The position numbers and the translations under genes were made by a program. A DNA stretch of 42,127 bases from Oceanicola sp. 22II-s10i (lineage in GTDB: Bacteria > Pseudomonadota > Alphaproteobacteria > Rhodobacterales > Rhodobacteraceae), in the NCBI RefSeq assembly GCF_002210105.1, contig NZ_AQQU01000020.1, positions 1 through 42,127 on the forward strand. Direction: 5' to 3'. The notes beneath the pieces are model-generated. The model did not search any database, was not told the DNA's origin, and saw nothing but the letters and a program-made list of their open reading frames with translations. Shown here in pieces: positions 6,900 through 15,348 of the stretch (the stretch's first letter is position 1; every line of letters begins with the position of its first letter).

Positions 6900-7595
6900 G
6901 TGCCCAAGCTCGACGAAAGCCTTCTCAGCGATCTGCCACCCTTCTCCCTGCTCGAGAGGTCGCAGATTCGCGAGATCCTGGATCACGCGGTCTCGCGCCG
7001 CTACGAGGAGGGCACGGCGATCTTTCGGGAAGGCCACGACGCTGACCGGTTCTATCTGCTGCTCGATGGCTATCTACGCGTCGTCCGGACAACACCCGGT
7101 GGTGACCAGATCATTGTGCTGCACATCTCGCCCGGTCAGCTGTTCGGGATAGCCCCAGCTTTGCAGCGCGACACCTACCCGGCGACGTCCATCGCTGCCG
7201 CCGAGTCGATCGCGCTCTCGTGGCCGGTCAGCCTCTGGTCCGAGTTCACTTCGACCTACCCCGGCTTCGCGACCGAGAGCTACAAGACGCTCGGACAGCG
7301 CCTGGGCCAGATCCAGGAAACTCTGACCGAGATGGCCACGCAGGCGGTGGAGAAGCGGGTCGCTTGCGCGCTGCTCCGCATGGTCAACCAAAGCGGCCGC
7401 AAGACAGCCGAAGGGATCGAGATCGCCTTTCCCGTCACCCGTCAGAACATTTCCGAGATGACCGGCACTACCCTGCACACAGTGAGCCGCCTGCTGTCAG
7501 CCTGGCAGAAGGACGGCATCGTGCAGTCCACCCGCAAGCACATCGTGGTCACGGACCCGCATCAGCTTGTCCTATTGAGTGGAATGCAGGGCTGA
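6900..7595 (+). CDS. nnrR: Crp/Fnr-family transcriptional regulator (NnrR/Dnr type)
   Basis: 231 residues. A cyclic-nucleotide-binding-like sensory barrel (about 15-130) is followed by a long dimer helix and a C-terminal winged helix with recognition segment ISEMTGTTLHTVSR (about 187-200). The N-terminus has no cysteines and the only Cys is in the dimer-helix region, so there is no Fnr-type iron-sulfur cluster. That fits the NO-responsive Dnr/NnrR branch. It starts with GTG because an in-frame TGA lies at 6876 and no ATG is available. It sits between pseudoazurin-nnrS and nor and is the obvious candidate to bind the five TTG-N8-CAA boxes here. The exact subfamily is uncertain. Confidence 0.88.
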   Translation: MPKLDESLLSDLPPFSLLERSQIREILDHAVSRRYEEGTAIFREGHDADRFYLLLDGYLRVVRTTPGGDQIIVLHISPGQLFGIAPALQRDTYPATSIAAAESIALSWPVSLWSEFTSTYPGFATESYKTLGQRLGQIQETLTEMATQAVEKRVACALLRMVNQSGRKTAEGIEIAFPVTRQNISEMTGTTLHTVSRLLSAWQKDGIVQSTRKHIVVTDPHQLVLLSGMQG

Positions 7596-7661
7596 AAAGG
7601 GTCGTCAGGAACCAATTTCCTGTTGTCTCTTTCGGCCACAATCCCGGGCTTCACAGACGGC

Positions 7662-7874
7662 TCAGCCTTCCGACAGCAGCATCTTCAAATCCGCACGGAA
7701 TTCGTCTTCGTCCAGATCATATTCCAGGCACGCATCGGTGATCGCGTGAAAGGGAGCGATCGGGCAGCCGGGACAAAGCATCCGGCGGGCAAGAAACATG
7801 GCGGCGGCTTCCGGCCATGCCGCGAAAAGGTCCGCGAGCGGCAGGTCGGGGTCGTCGAAATCGGGCTTGCTCAT
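7662..7874 (-). CDS. DUF1858-like small CxxC protein
   Basis: 70 residues. LADLFAAWPEAAAMFLARRMLCPGCPIAPFH matches the DUF1858 pattern: a helical domain with a CPGCPIA disulfide/redox motif, related to the N-terminal part of ScdA/RIC repair proteins. It may bind or help repair metal centres under nitrosative stress (inference from family and context). The ATG at 7874 follows AAAGGA; the frame from 7889 adds 5 residues without a better site. It is divergent from norC and shares the intergenic Fnr/NnrR-type box, which lies 49 bases upstream. Confidence 0.75.
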   Translation of the reverse strand: MSKPDFDDPDLPLADLFAAWPEAAAMFLARRMLCPGCPIAPFHAITDACLEYDLDEDEFRADLKMLLSEG

Positions 7875-7923
7875 GGCGGGTCCTTTCATACCCGCATGCT
7901 GCGCTCATCTTTCGTCCCGTTCT

Positions 7924-7937
7924 TTGCGTTTGCGCAA
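7924..7937. promoter_or_regulatory. Fnr/NnrR-type box upstream of norC
   Basis: TTGCGTTTGCGCAA fits TTG-N8-CAA with extended TTGCG...CGCAA symmetry (the NnrR-like form). It is 62 bases before the norC ATG and 49 bases before the divergent DUF1858-like gene, so one site could serve both. Confidence 0.75.
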
Positions 7938-7999
7938 TAAGCGGCCAAGCACCGCCCCTTAGACATCCGGTATCCGCAACAATTTGTCGGGACCGCGAC

Positions 8000-8452
8000 A
8001 TGTCAGAACTACTCACCAAATCGCGGGCCAGGAACGTGTTCTACGGGGGATCCATCTTCTTCGTCGTCGTGTTCGTGGCCCTGACGGCGCAGAGCCACCG
8101 TCACATCGTGGACAACGCCACGGCCGGAATGCCGCTCACCGAAGAGGTTCGGCTGGGCAAGCACGTCTGGGAACGCAACTCCTGCATCAACTGCCACACG
8201 CTGCACGGCGAGGGCGCCTACTTCGCGCCCGAGGTCGGCAACGTGATGACGAGGTGGGGCGCGCAGGACGACCCCGAACTCGCATACGAGATGCTGGACG
8301 GATGGATGCAGGCGCAGCCTTCGGGCATCGAGGGCCGCCGCCAGATGCCGCATTTCGAGATCACCGAGGAGGAAATGCGCGCGCTCGCCGAATTCCTCCG
8401 TTGGGCCGATCAAACCGACACCCAGAACTGGCCGCCGAACGACGCCGGCTGA
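8000..8452 (+). CDS. norC: Nitric oxide reductase cytochrome c subunit
   Basis: 150 residues. One N-terminal membrane anchor (about 13-31, FYGGSIFFVVVFVALTAQ) is followed by a periplasmic cytochrome c domain with heme motif CINCH (about 66-70) and an axial Met in RQMPHFEI. NorC passes electrons from periplasmic donors to NorB in the cNOR complex, which reduces two NO to N2O. The start at 8000 fits the normal NorC N-terminus; a longer upstream frame would run through the regulatory box. It is first in the norCBQD operon. Confidence 0.96.
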   Translation: MSELLTKSRARNVFYGGSIFFVVVFVALTAQSHRHIVDNATAGMPLTEEVRLGKHVWERNSCINCHTLHGEGAYFAPEVGNVMTRWGAQDDPELAYEMLDGWMQAQPSGIEGRRQMPHFEITEEEMRALAEFLRWADQTDTQNWPPNDAG

Positions 8453-8473
8453 TCGAGGGACAGGAGAAAAACC

Positions 8474-9817
8474 ATGAAATACCAATCTCAAAAGGTGGCC
8501 TACGCCTACTTCCTCGTCGCCATGGCCCTCTTCGGCATTCAGGTGCTGGGCGGGCTTCTCGCAGGCTGGATCTACGTGTCCCCGAACACGCTGAGTGAAA
8601 TCCTGCCCTTCAACGTCATCCGCATGATCCATACCAACGCGCTGATCGTCTGGCTTCTGCTCGGCTTCTTCGGTGCGGCCTACTATCTCGTGCCCGAGGA
8701 AAGCGAGCGCGAGATCTTCTCAGTCAAGCTCGCCTACATCCAGCTGGCGATCCTCGTGGTCGGCACGCTTGGTGCCGTCGGTTCTTACCTCGTGGGCATC
8801 CACGGCGGGCGCGAGTTCCTCGAACAGCCGCTCTGGGTCAAATTCGGCATCCTCGTCGCGGCGGTGATCTTCCTCGTGAACGTTTCGCTGACCTTCCTCG
8901 CAGGGCGCAAGACAGCGATCACCAACATCCTGATGTTGGGCCTCTGGCTGCTCTGCCTGCTCTGGGTCTTTGCCTTCATCAACCCCGACAACCTGTCACT
9001 CGACAAGATGTATTGGTGGATGGTCGTTCACCTCTGGGTCGAGGCGACCTGGGAGCTCGTCATGGCCGCGATCCTCGGCTTCCTGATGCTGAAACTCACA
9101 GGCGTCGACCGGGAGGTGATCGAGAAATGGCTCTACGTCATCGTCGCCACCGCGCTCTTCTCGGGCATCCTTGGAACCGGGCACCACTTCTACTGGATCG
9201 GCACACCGGGCTACTGGCAGTGGATCGGCTCGATCTTCTCCACCTTCGAGGTCGTCCCCTTCTTCGCCATGATGTCCTTCGCCTTCGTGATGGTCTGGAA
9301 GGGCCGGAAGAACCATCCGAACAAGGCCGCGCTTCTATGGTCGCTCGGCTCCTCGACCGTGGCCTTCTTCGGCGCGGGTGTCTGGGGCTTCCTGCATACG
9401 CTGCACGGGGTGAACTTCTACACCCACGGCACGCAGATCACCGCAGCCCACGGGCACCTCGCCTTCTACGGCGCCTACGTGGCCCTCAACCTCGCGATGT
9501 TCAGCTATGCGATGCCGCTGCTGCGAAACCGCGCGCCCTACAACCAGGTGCTCAACATGGCGAGTTTCTGGCTGATGACCGGCGGGATGGCCTTCATGAC
9601 CTTCACGCTGACCTTCGCCGGAACGATCCAAACGCACATGCAGCGGATCGTGGGCGACTACTACATGGACGTCCAGGACCAGCTTGGCCTCTTCTACCTG
9701 ATGCGCTTCGGCTCGGGTGTGGCGGTGGTCCTCGGTGCACTCCTCTTCATCTACTCCATGCTCGTGGTGCGCCGCGAGGTGGTCAAACCCGGCCCAGTAG
9801 CCGTTCCGGGAGAATGA
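8474..9817 (+). CDS. norB: Nitric oxide reductase catalytic subunit
   Basis: 447 residues with twelve membrane helices, a heme-copper oxidase superfamily protein. Visible ligands are the first heme His in MIHTNALIVW, HLWVEATWE (His and the Glu of the FeB site), GHHFYW (FeB histidines) and GTQITAAHGHLAFYG (heme b and b3 histidines). It catalyses NO reduction to N2O in the inner membrane with NorC. AGGAG lies 9 bases before the ATG. It begins 21 bases after norC and ends 4 bases before norQ. The length is normal for cNOR. Confidence 0.97.
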   Translation: MKYQSQKVAYAYFLVAMALFGIQVLGGLLAGWIYVSPNTLSEILPFNVIRMIHTNALIVWLLLGFFGAAYYLVPEESEREIFSVKLAYIQLAILVVGTLGAVGSYLVGIHGGREFLEQPLWVKFGILVAAVIFLVNVSLTFLAGRKTAITNILMLGLWLLCLLWVFAFINPDNLSLDKMYWWMVVHLWVEATWELVMAAILGFLMLKLTGVDREVIEKWLYVIVATALFSGILGTGHHFYWIGTPGYWQWIGSIFSTFEVVPFFAMMSFAFVMVWKGRKNHPNKAALLWSLGSSTVAFFGAGVWGFLHTLHGVNFYTHGTQITAAHGHLAFYGAYVALNLAMFSYAMPLLRNRAPYNQVLNMASFWLMTGGMAFMTFTLTFAGTIQTHMQRIVGDYYMDVQDQLGLFYLMRFGSGVAVVLGALLFIYSMLVVRREVVKPGPVAVPGE

Positions 9818-9821
9818 TCCG

Positions 9822-10616
9822 ATGAAAGACCTCAACACAGCCGACCTGCCGTTCTACCAGCCCGTCGCAGACGAATGCGCGGTGTTTGAAACGGCCCATG
9901 CCAACGCTCTGCCCCTTCTTCTGAAGGGGCCGACCGGCTGCGGCAAGACACGCTTCGTCGAACACATGGCCGCGCGTCTGGACCTGCCGCTCCACACCGT
10001 GGCCTGCCATGACGACCTTAGCGCCGCTGACCTGATTGGGCGCTACCTGCTGAAAGGGGGCGAAACCGTCTGGGTCGACGGGCCACTGACCCGGGCGGTG
10101 CGCGAGGGCGGCATCTGCTACCTCGACGAGGTGGTGGAGGCCCGCAAGGACGTCACCGTCGTCCTGCACCCGCTGACCGATGACCGCCGCCGGCTGGTCA
10201 TCGACAAGACGGGCGAAGAATTGGTGGCGCCGGACAGCTTCATGCTCGTGGCCAGCTACAACCCCGGCTACCAGAACATCTTGAAAAAGCTGAAGCCCTC
10301 GACCCGACAACGCTTCGTCTCCGTCGGCTTCGACTTCCCGACGCCTGCGGTCGAGGTGCCAGTGGTCATGCGCGAAAGCGGACTGGACGAGGGCCGGGCG
10401 AAGGCCTTGGTCCGACTGGCGGGCGGCATCCGCAACCTCTCGGGCATGGACCTGGAGGAAGGGGTATCCACCCGCCTGCTGATCTACGCCGCCACGATGA
10501 TCGCGAAGGGGATGCCCGTCGACCGGGCGCTTCAGGCCGCGATCATCGAACCGCTCAGCGATGAGCCGGATGTGCAACAAGCCCTGCGCGATATCGCCAG
10601 CGCCGTATTCGGGTGA
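9822..10616 (+). CDS. norQ: NorQ, MoxR-type AAA+ ATPase for cNOR maturation
   Basis: 264 residues. Walker A LKGPTGCGKTRF (about 27-38), Walker B ICYLDEVVEA and an arginine-finger region place it in the MoxR/CbbQ/NorQ AAA+ group. Together with the VWA protein NorD it is needed to insert the non-heme iron into NorB. It starts 4 bases after norB and is followed by norD after 4 bases, so translation is probably coupled. Full length. Confidence 0.95.
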   Translation: MKDLNTADLPFYQPVADECAVFETAHANALPLLLKGPTGCGKTRFVEHMAARLDLPLHTVACHDDLSAADLIGRYLLKGGETVWVDGPLTRAVREGGICYLDEVVEARKDVTVVLHPLTDDRRRLVIDKTGEELVAPDSFMLVASYNPGYQNILKKLKPSTRQRFVSVGFDFPTPAVEVPVVMRESGLDEGRAKALVRLAGGIRNLSGMDLEEGVSTRLLIYAATMIAKGMPVDRALQAAIIEPLSDEPDVQQALRDIASAVFG

Positions 10617-10620
10617 TGCC

Positions 10621-12495
10621 ATGATCCACGTTCTCGACCTCATGGAACCGGAGGAAACCGTCGGCAACCTCTGGCACGACATGGCGACGCGCAGGTCGGC
10701 AGCGGACGCCGACCGCGCCGTTACATTCGACGCCATGCGCCCCAGCCTTGCCGCACTCTTCCGGGCACTCGGTGGCCCGGCGGGGGTCGAGATCGTGGCG
10801 TCCCCACTCGCCTCCTCCGACCACCGGCCCGGCCTATTCCGCCGGGTCGGCACCCCGCGCGAAATGGTGCATGTGGCAGATTTCGACGGTGACCGGCTGC
10901 GGCTGCCGCCGGTGATGGACTGCTTTTCTACACGGGAGCTGAACCGCGCCGCCTATCTCTGGCTCGCCTCTATCGCAGCCTTTGCCACGGTGCCCGCGCG
11001 GCTGGCCGACCCCTACCGCAACGACCTCGCCCAGATTGCGGCCAACGAAGCTGCCATGGACCGCGCCTTCCGCGCTTGCCCCGGTCTTCAGGAAGATTAC
11101 CGGGTGCTCTGCCTCGAAACCTGCGCCTTACGCAAACGCGGCGCCCTGCCCCGACACGAAGCCTCGGTCGAGCTGATGATCCTCGACCAGATCGGCTGTC
11201 AGCGCGGCGGGATCGAAGAAATCGAAGCCACCGCCCCGCGTGGCTACCGCAGCTATGCCCCGATGCCGATCTGGCTGCGCTTTCTACCGCGCACCACCTG
11301 TAAGGGTGCGGCGGATAAAGCGGAGGAACCCGATCAGGCCCCCGCCTTCGCAGTTCCCAGCCGGAAAGAGGCGAAACGCGAAGATCGCGATCAGGCGAAC
11401 CGCAACGACGGGTTCATCATCCATCGGTTCGAAACGATCATGTCCTGGGCCGAAAGCCTGAACATCAACCGGCTTGTTGACGACGACGATCAGGACAATG
11501 CCGCCAAGGCCGCCGAAGATCAGGACCACCTGACATTCTCGGAGAACATGAAACGAGCCGCGACCCGTCTGCGCCTGTCGCTGGACCTGTCGCCGCAGGA
11601 TGCCGATCACGAGATGCTGGCCGGCAAGTTCACCTACCCGGAATGGAACCGTCGCACCGGTGATTACATGCCCGGCCATACCCGCGTTCTGGAAGCGCCC
11701 GCGGAACCGCGCGCCGAATACGCCCCCGACCCGCGCCTCGTCGCCCGGGTCAAACGCCAGTTCGCGCCGCTGCATCCGCGTCGCGTCATCCTGCCCCGCC
11801 AGATTGACGGGGAGGACCTGGACCTCGACGCCATCGTCACGTCCCGCACCGACATCGCCTGCGGGCAGGAAGGGTCCGACCGGGTCTGGCAAGCGGGCCG
11901 CCCCGTGGCCCGGGACCTGTCAGTGGCAATCCTGATGGACTGCTCCCGCTCGACCGAAGCTGCAATCGGCGACACGTCGGTCATCGAGGTCGCTCGCGAA
12001 GCCCTGTCATCGCTGGCCGAAGGGATCGACACCGCCGGGGATCGGCTTGGAATCTGGGCCTTTTCATCCCTGCGCCGAGATCGTGTCTTCCTGCACCTGG
12101 CCAAGACCTTCGAGGAACCGATGTCCGGCGACGTCACCGCCCGGATCGGGGGCTTGGCACCCGGCCACTACACCCGCCTCGGCGCGGCGATCCGCCATGT
12201 CTCGGCTCAGCTCGCCGAAGAAAGCGCGACCCGCCGCCTGCTGCTGGTGCTGACTGACGGCAAACCCAACGACCTCGACCACTACGAGGGCCTGCACGGG
12301 ATCGAGGACAGCCGCATGGCCGTTCGCGAGGCCCGCGCGCTTGGCCAGGCCGTGCACGGCGTCATCGTCGACCAGGACGGGCAGGACTGGTTCGCCCGCA
12401 TCTTCGGGCGCGCGGGCTTTACCCTGCTGCCGCATCCCGAACGCCTGCCGCGTGCCCTGCCCGAGATCTATCAAACCCTGACCATGGAGAGCTGA
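10621..12495 (+). CDS. norD: NorD, VWA-domain cNOR activation protein
   Basis: 624 residues. The N-terminal two thirds are specific to NorD. An acidic and basic linker (about 245-330) precedes a C-terminal von Willebrand A domain with a MIDAS motif DCSRST (about 440), a TDGKPND loop and a conserved Thr. NorD works with NorQ as a metal-insertion chaperone for NorB. I chose ATG 10621, directly after the norQ stop, over an upstream in-frame ATG at 10561 that lies inside norQ. It ends one base before the next small gene. Confidence 0.94.
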   Translation: MIHVLDLMEPEETVGNLWHDMATRRSAADADRAVTFDAMRPSLAALFRALGGPAGVEIVASPLASSDHRPGLFRRVGTPREMVHVADFDGDRLRLPPVMDCFSTRELNRAAYLWLASIAAFATVPARLADPYRNDLAQIAANEAAMDRAFRACPGLQEDYRVLCLETCALRKRGALPRHEASVELMILDQIGCQRGGIEEIEATAPRGYRSYAPMPIWLRFLPRTTCKGAADKAEEPDQAPAFAVPSRKEAKREDRDQANRNDGFIIHRFETIMSWAESLNINRLVDDDDQDNAAKAAEDQDHLTFSENMKRAATRLRLSLDLSPQDADHEMLAGKFTYPEWNRRTGDYMPGHTRVLEAPAEPRAEYAPDPRLVARVKRQFAPLHPRRVILPRQIDGEDLDLDAIVTSRTDIACGQEGSDRVWQAGRPVARDLSVAILMDCSRSTEAAIGDTSVIEVAREALSSLAEGIDTAGDRLGIWAFSSLRRDRVFLHLAKTFEEPMSGDVTARIGGLAPGHYTRLGAAIRHVSAQLAEESATRRLLLVLTDGKPNDLDHYEGLHGIEDSRMAVREARALGQAVHGVIVDQDGQDWFARIFGRAGFTLLPHPERLPRALPEIYQTLTMES

Positions 12496-12496
12496 G

Positions 12497-12682
12497 ATGA
12501 AACGTATCCTCACCACCACCCCGTATCTTGCCCTGACCCTGCCCACGACCGCCCTGGCCGAGGCGTTCGACAGACCGATCCCGCAGCCGCAGACGGAAGC
12601 CGCTGAATTCTGGTTCTTCGTCGGCTCGGTCGCGCTGCTGCTGTCACTTGTCGCCGTGCAGATGCTGGTGAGCCGCCGATGA
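12497..12682 (+). CDS. Small membrane protein of the nor operon
   Basis: 61 residues. An N-terminal signal-like segment (to about TALAEA, residue 22) is followed by a periplasmic stretch and one membrane helix (about 36-58) ending in SRR. GGAGAG precedes the ATG, and the gene overlaps the next by 4 bases (ATGA). It sits where norE/norF-type accessory genes occur in other cNOR operons, but it is far too short for the COX3-like NorE. I do not assign it a name. It may assist assembly of the membrane complex. Confidence 0.75.
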   Translation: MKRILTTTPYLALTLPTTALAEAFDRPIPQPQTEAAEFWFFVGSVALLLSLVAVQMLVSRR

Positions 12683-12894
12683 GACCCTCACCAAAGCTCT
12701 TCGCGGCGCTCTACCCCTTCGGAGCCGGGGCCATGGGGGTGAACCTCTTCTTCGCCTCGCTCATCGGGTCCTGGATGGGCTTACCCGTGCTGACGCCTTG
12801 GCAATCCGCCGCCGGGGGGCTGGTCATCGGCCTGCCCGCGACCTACGCCTTTGCCTGTCACATCGTGCGACTGATGGAGAAGGCCGAAGGCTGA
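12679..12894 (+). CDS. Small two-helix membrane protein of the nor operon
   Basis: 71 residues with two membrane helices (about 8-31 and 42-63) and short charged ends. It overlaps the preceding small gene by 4 bases and shares one base of its stop (TGATG) with nnrU, so it is translated as part of the operon. In Rhodobacter sphaeroides a gene called nnrT precedes nnrU in the nor operon, and this could be its counterpart. The length similarity cannot be checked here, so no symbol is given. Confidence 0.75.
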   Translation: MRPSPKLFAALYPFGAGAMGVNLFFASLIGSWMGLPVLTPWQSAAGGLVIGLPATYAFACHIVRLMEKAEG

Positions 12895-13586
12895 TGACAG
12901 GATGGACGGAATACACGCTCGCACTGGCGATCTTCGTCGCCAGCCACTTTCTGCCGCGCATCGGCGGCCTGCGCGACAGGCTGATCGGCGCGGTCGGGCG
13001 GCGCGTGTATTTCTCAGCCTACGGGCTGCTGTCCTTCGCTCTGCTCGTCTGGGTCATCGTCGCGGCGGGCCGGGCGCCCTATGTCGAACTCTGGCCACAG
13101 GTGCCCTGGACGAGGTGGGTGCCCAATATCGCGATGCCCGTTGCCATGGTGCTGGTTGCCTGCGGCTTCGGTCTGCGGAACCCTTTCACGCTTGGCGGCA
13201 AGCGAAACGCCATCGCCAATCCCGACGATCCGGGTTTCGCAGCCATTACCCGGCACCCGCTGTTCCTCGCCCTGGCGCTTTGGGCCGGGGCGCATCTCGT
13301 GCCGAATGGTGACCTCGCCCATGTGATCCTCTTCGGCAGCTTCACCTTCATGGCCCTCGCCGCCATCCCCGCATTTGACGCAAAAGCCCGCTGTTCACTC
13401 GGCCCCGAAGCCACGGCATTCTTCTCCGCCACAGCTACATTCTCTCTACGCCCCCTGACCGACCGAGCCTGGCTCCGCGGCAACGCGCGTCCGCTGACAA
13501 TCCGGGCCATCATCGGCCTGCTGATCTGGGGCGCCGCCCTTCACCTGCATGGATCCTTGATCGGCGCATCGCCCTTTCCCTTCTGA
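12894..13586 (+). CDS. nnrU: NnrU family membrane protein
   Basis: 230 residues with about six membrane helices. Features of the NnrU family (related to the heme-containing zeta-carotene isomerase Z-ISO) include FVASHFLPR near the N-terminus, a His-containing TRHPLFLALALWAGAHL segment and the following FDAK. In denitrifiers NnrU is linked to nor expression or NO metabolism, though its reaction is not established. The start codon overlaps the stop of the upstream gene. It is the last gene of the nor operon before the separately regulated hemN. Confidence 0.9.
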   Translation: MTGWTEYTLALAIFVASHFLPRIGGLRDRLIGAVGRRVYFSAYGLLSFALLVWVIVAAGRAPYVELWPQVPWTRWVPNIAMPVAMVLVACGFGLRNPFTLGGKRNAIANPDDPGFAAITRHPLFLALALWAGAHLVPNGDLAHVILFGSFTFMALAAIPAFDAKARCSLGPEATAFFSATATFSLRPLTDRAWLRGNARPLTIRAIIGLLIWGAALHLHGSLIGASPFPF

Positions 13587-13588
13587 GC

Positions 13589-13602
13589 TTGATCCTGCGC
13601 AA
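13589..13602. promoter_or_regulatory. Fnr/NnrR-type box upstream of hemN
   Basis: TTGATCCTGCGCAA fits TTG-N8-CAA and lies just after the nnrU stop, 34 bases before the hemN ATG. Its TTG would also be the start of a longer hemN frame. The presence of the box argues for the downstream ATG at 13637. Confidence 0.65.
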
Positions 13603-13636
13603 CGTTCACGATCCGGGAAAGGCACATACGGGGCAT

Positions 13637-14992
13637 ATGAAACAGATCGACCGCCTCAGATCCCTCGGCCTCTTCGACGCCCGGGTGCCCCGCTACACCT
13701 CCTATCCCACCGCCCCGGTCTTCTCGCCCGAGGTCGGTGCCGCTCACCAGGTCAAAGCGCTCGCCGCGCTGAACCCGGACGAACCCGTCTCGGTCTACCT
13801 ACACATACCCTTCTGCGAGCGGCTGTGCTGGTTCTGCGCCTGCCGCACGCAGGGCACAAAGACCCTTTCCCCCGTTGAAAGCTACATCGGCACGCTGGAG
13901 CAGGAACTTGCACTTCTGAAGGAAATCCTTCCTGAAGGGTTGAGAATGGGACGGATGCACTGGGGTGGCGGCACGCCGACGATCCTGCCGCCGCATCTCA
14001 TCCACCGTCTTGCGCGCGCGGTTCGTGCGATCATCCCGCCGACAGCGGATCACGAATTCTCGGTCGAGATCGACCCCACCATGGTCGACGCGGACAAGAT
14101 CACGGCGCTTGCCGAAGAGGGAATGAACCGCGCCAGTATCGGCATCCAGGACTTCGACCCCAAGGTCCAGGAGGCCATCGGCCGCATTCAGCCCTTCGAC
14201 ATCACGAAGGCCTGTGTCGATGACCTGCGCGTCGCGGGCATCCATTCCCTGAACGCCGACCTCGTCTACGGCCTGCCGCATCAGGACCTCACCCGGCTGG
14301 ACGACACGATCTCGAAAGTGCTCGGGCTGGCACCGGACCGCCTGGCCATTTTCGGATACGCCCACGTCCCCTGGGTCTCGAAACGTCAGCAACTGATCGA
14401 CGGTGACGCCCTTCCCAAGGAGGTCGAGCGTTACGAACTCGCCGGCCTGGCGGAGCAGCGGTTCATGGATGCGGGCTTCAACGCGATCGGGATCGACCAC
14501 TTCGCGCGGCCTGACGACGCGCTCGCCCGCGCAGCCCGCTCCGGCCACCTGCGGCGCAACTTCCAGGGCTACACCGACGACATATGCCCGACGCTGATCG
14601 GCCTCGGGGCCTCCTCGATTTCACGACTTCCCTCGGGCTACGTCCAGAACGCACCGGCCACCGCCGCTTACATCCAGCGCATCGAGAACAAGACGCTGGC
14701 CGGCGCCCGTGGACATGTAATGAGCAAAGATGACCTGCTCAGGGCCCGCGCTATTGAAATGCTGATGTGCGATTTCCGCCTCGACAGGGGTGCACTGCGC
14801 CGCGATTTCGGAGCCCAAGCCGCGACTCTCGCCCCGACTCTTGCCATGATTGCCGAACGCTACGGCGACCTCGTAACCCTGACCGGCGACTACCTTGCGG
14901 TCGAACCACGGGGCCGGCCCCTGACGCGTATCATCGCCAGTGCACTCGACGTCCACCTGTCAGACAATGAGCGATTTTCCCATGCATCTTGA
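13637..14992 (+). CDS. hemN: Oxygen-independent coproporphyrinogen III oxidase
   Basis: 451 residues, close to the usual HemN length. The radical-SAM cluster motif CERLCWFC (CX3CX2C) follows VYLHIPF. The N-terminus has YTSYPTAPVF, and GGGTPTIL matches the SAM-binding region. It converts coproporphyrinogen III to protoporphyrinogen IX without oxygen, supplying heme for the nap, nor and other cytochromes during anaerobic growth. It has its own Fnr/NnrR-type box at 13589-13602. It is the last gene before the defence insertion. Confidence 0.96.
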   Translation: MKQIDRLRSLGLFDARVPRYTSYPTAPVFSPEVGAAHQVKALAALNPDEPVSVYLHIPFCERLCWFCACRTQGTKTLSPVESYIGTLEQELALLKEILPEGLRMGRMHWGGGTPTILPPHLIHRLARAVRAIIPPTADHEFSVEIDPTMVDADKITALAEEGMNRASIGIQDFDPKVQEAIGRIQPFDITKACVDDLRVAGIHSLNADLVYGLPHQDLTRLDDTISKVLGLAPDRLAIFGYAHVPWVSKRQQLIDGDALPKEVERYELAGLAEQRFMDAGFNAIGIDHFARPDDALARAARSGHLRRNFQGYTDDICPTLIGLGASSISRLPSGYVQNAPATAAYIQRIENKTLAGARGHVMSKDDLLRARAIEMLMCDFRLDRGALRRDFGAQAATLAPTLAMIAERYGDLVTLTGDYLAVEPRGRPLTRIIASALDVHLSDNERFSHAS

Positions 14993-15348
14993 ACCGACGG
15001 CTCTTACCATCGGCACGAAAGGCCATCGAAAAAAGAATGTTCATATTGGGCGGTAAGCCGACCTGCGCTGCAAACGCTTTAGAGACGGTTGGCATCCAAG
15101 AGCGCGGCACTGCGGAAGACGGGCATTGACCAGAAGTTGGGCGCCAAGGCGTCAGGGGTTGCCCTTCAAGCCCGGCATGACGTGCGACACATTATGCGGT
15201 GTCCACCGCCCTCCAGTTCGCGCCAAGCGAATAGTCAGACTTGCGAAGACTGTCGGTCTCTTGGCGGTTGACTACGGCTGCACACCCGCAGGACAAGCAT
15301 ATACACATACGAAAGCGGAGCATTTCCTGCGAGAGGGGCACCGATATT
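14993..15348. other. Junction between hemN and the defence genes
   Basis: No gene is supported. Short frames here lack ribosome binding sites. I see no tRNA fragment, inverted repeat or target duplication that would mark an insertion boundary. The stretch must hold the promoter of the following two-gene operon, but no clear -35/-10 pair stands out. Confidence 0.4.

Noticed and set aside
13589..13636. hemN start at the TTG at 13589
   Set aside because: That TTG is the left half of the regulatory box; the ATG at 13637 gives the normal HemN N-terminus.
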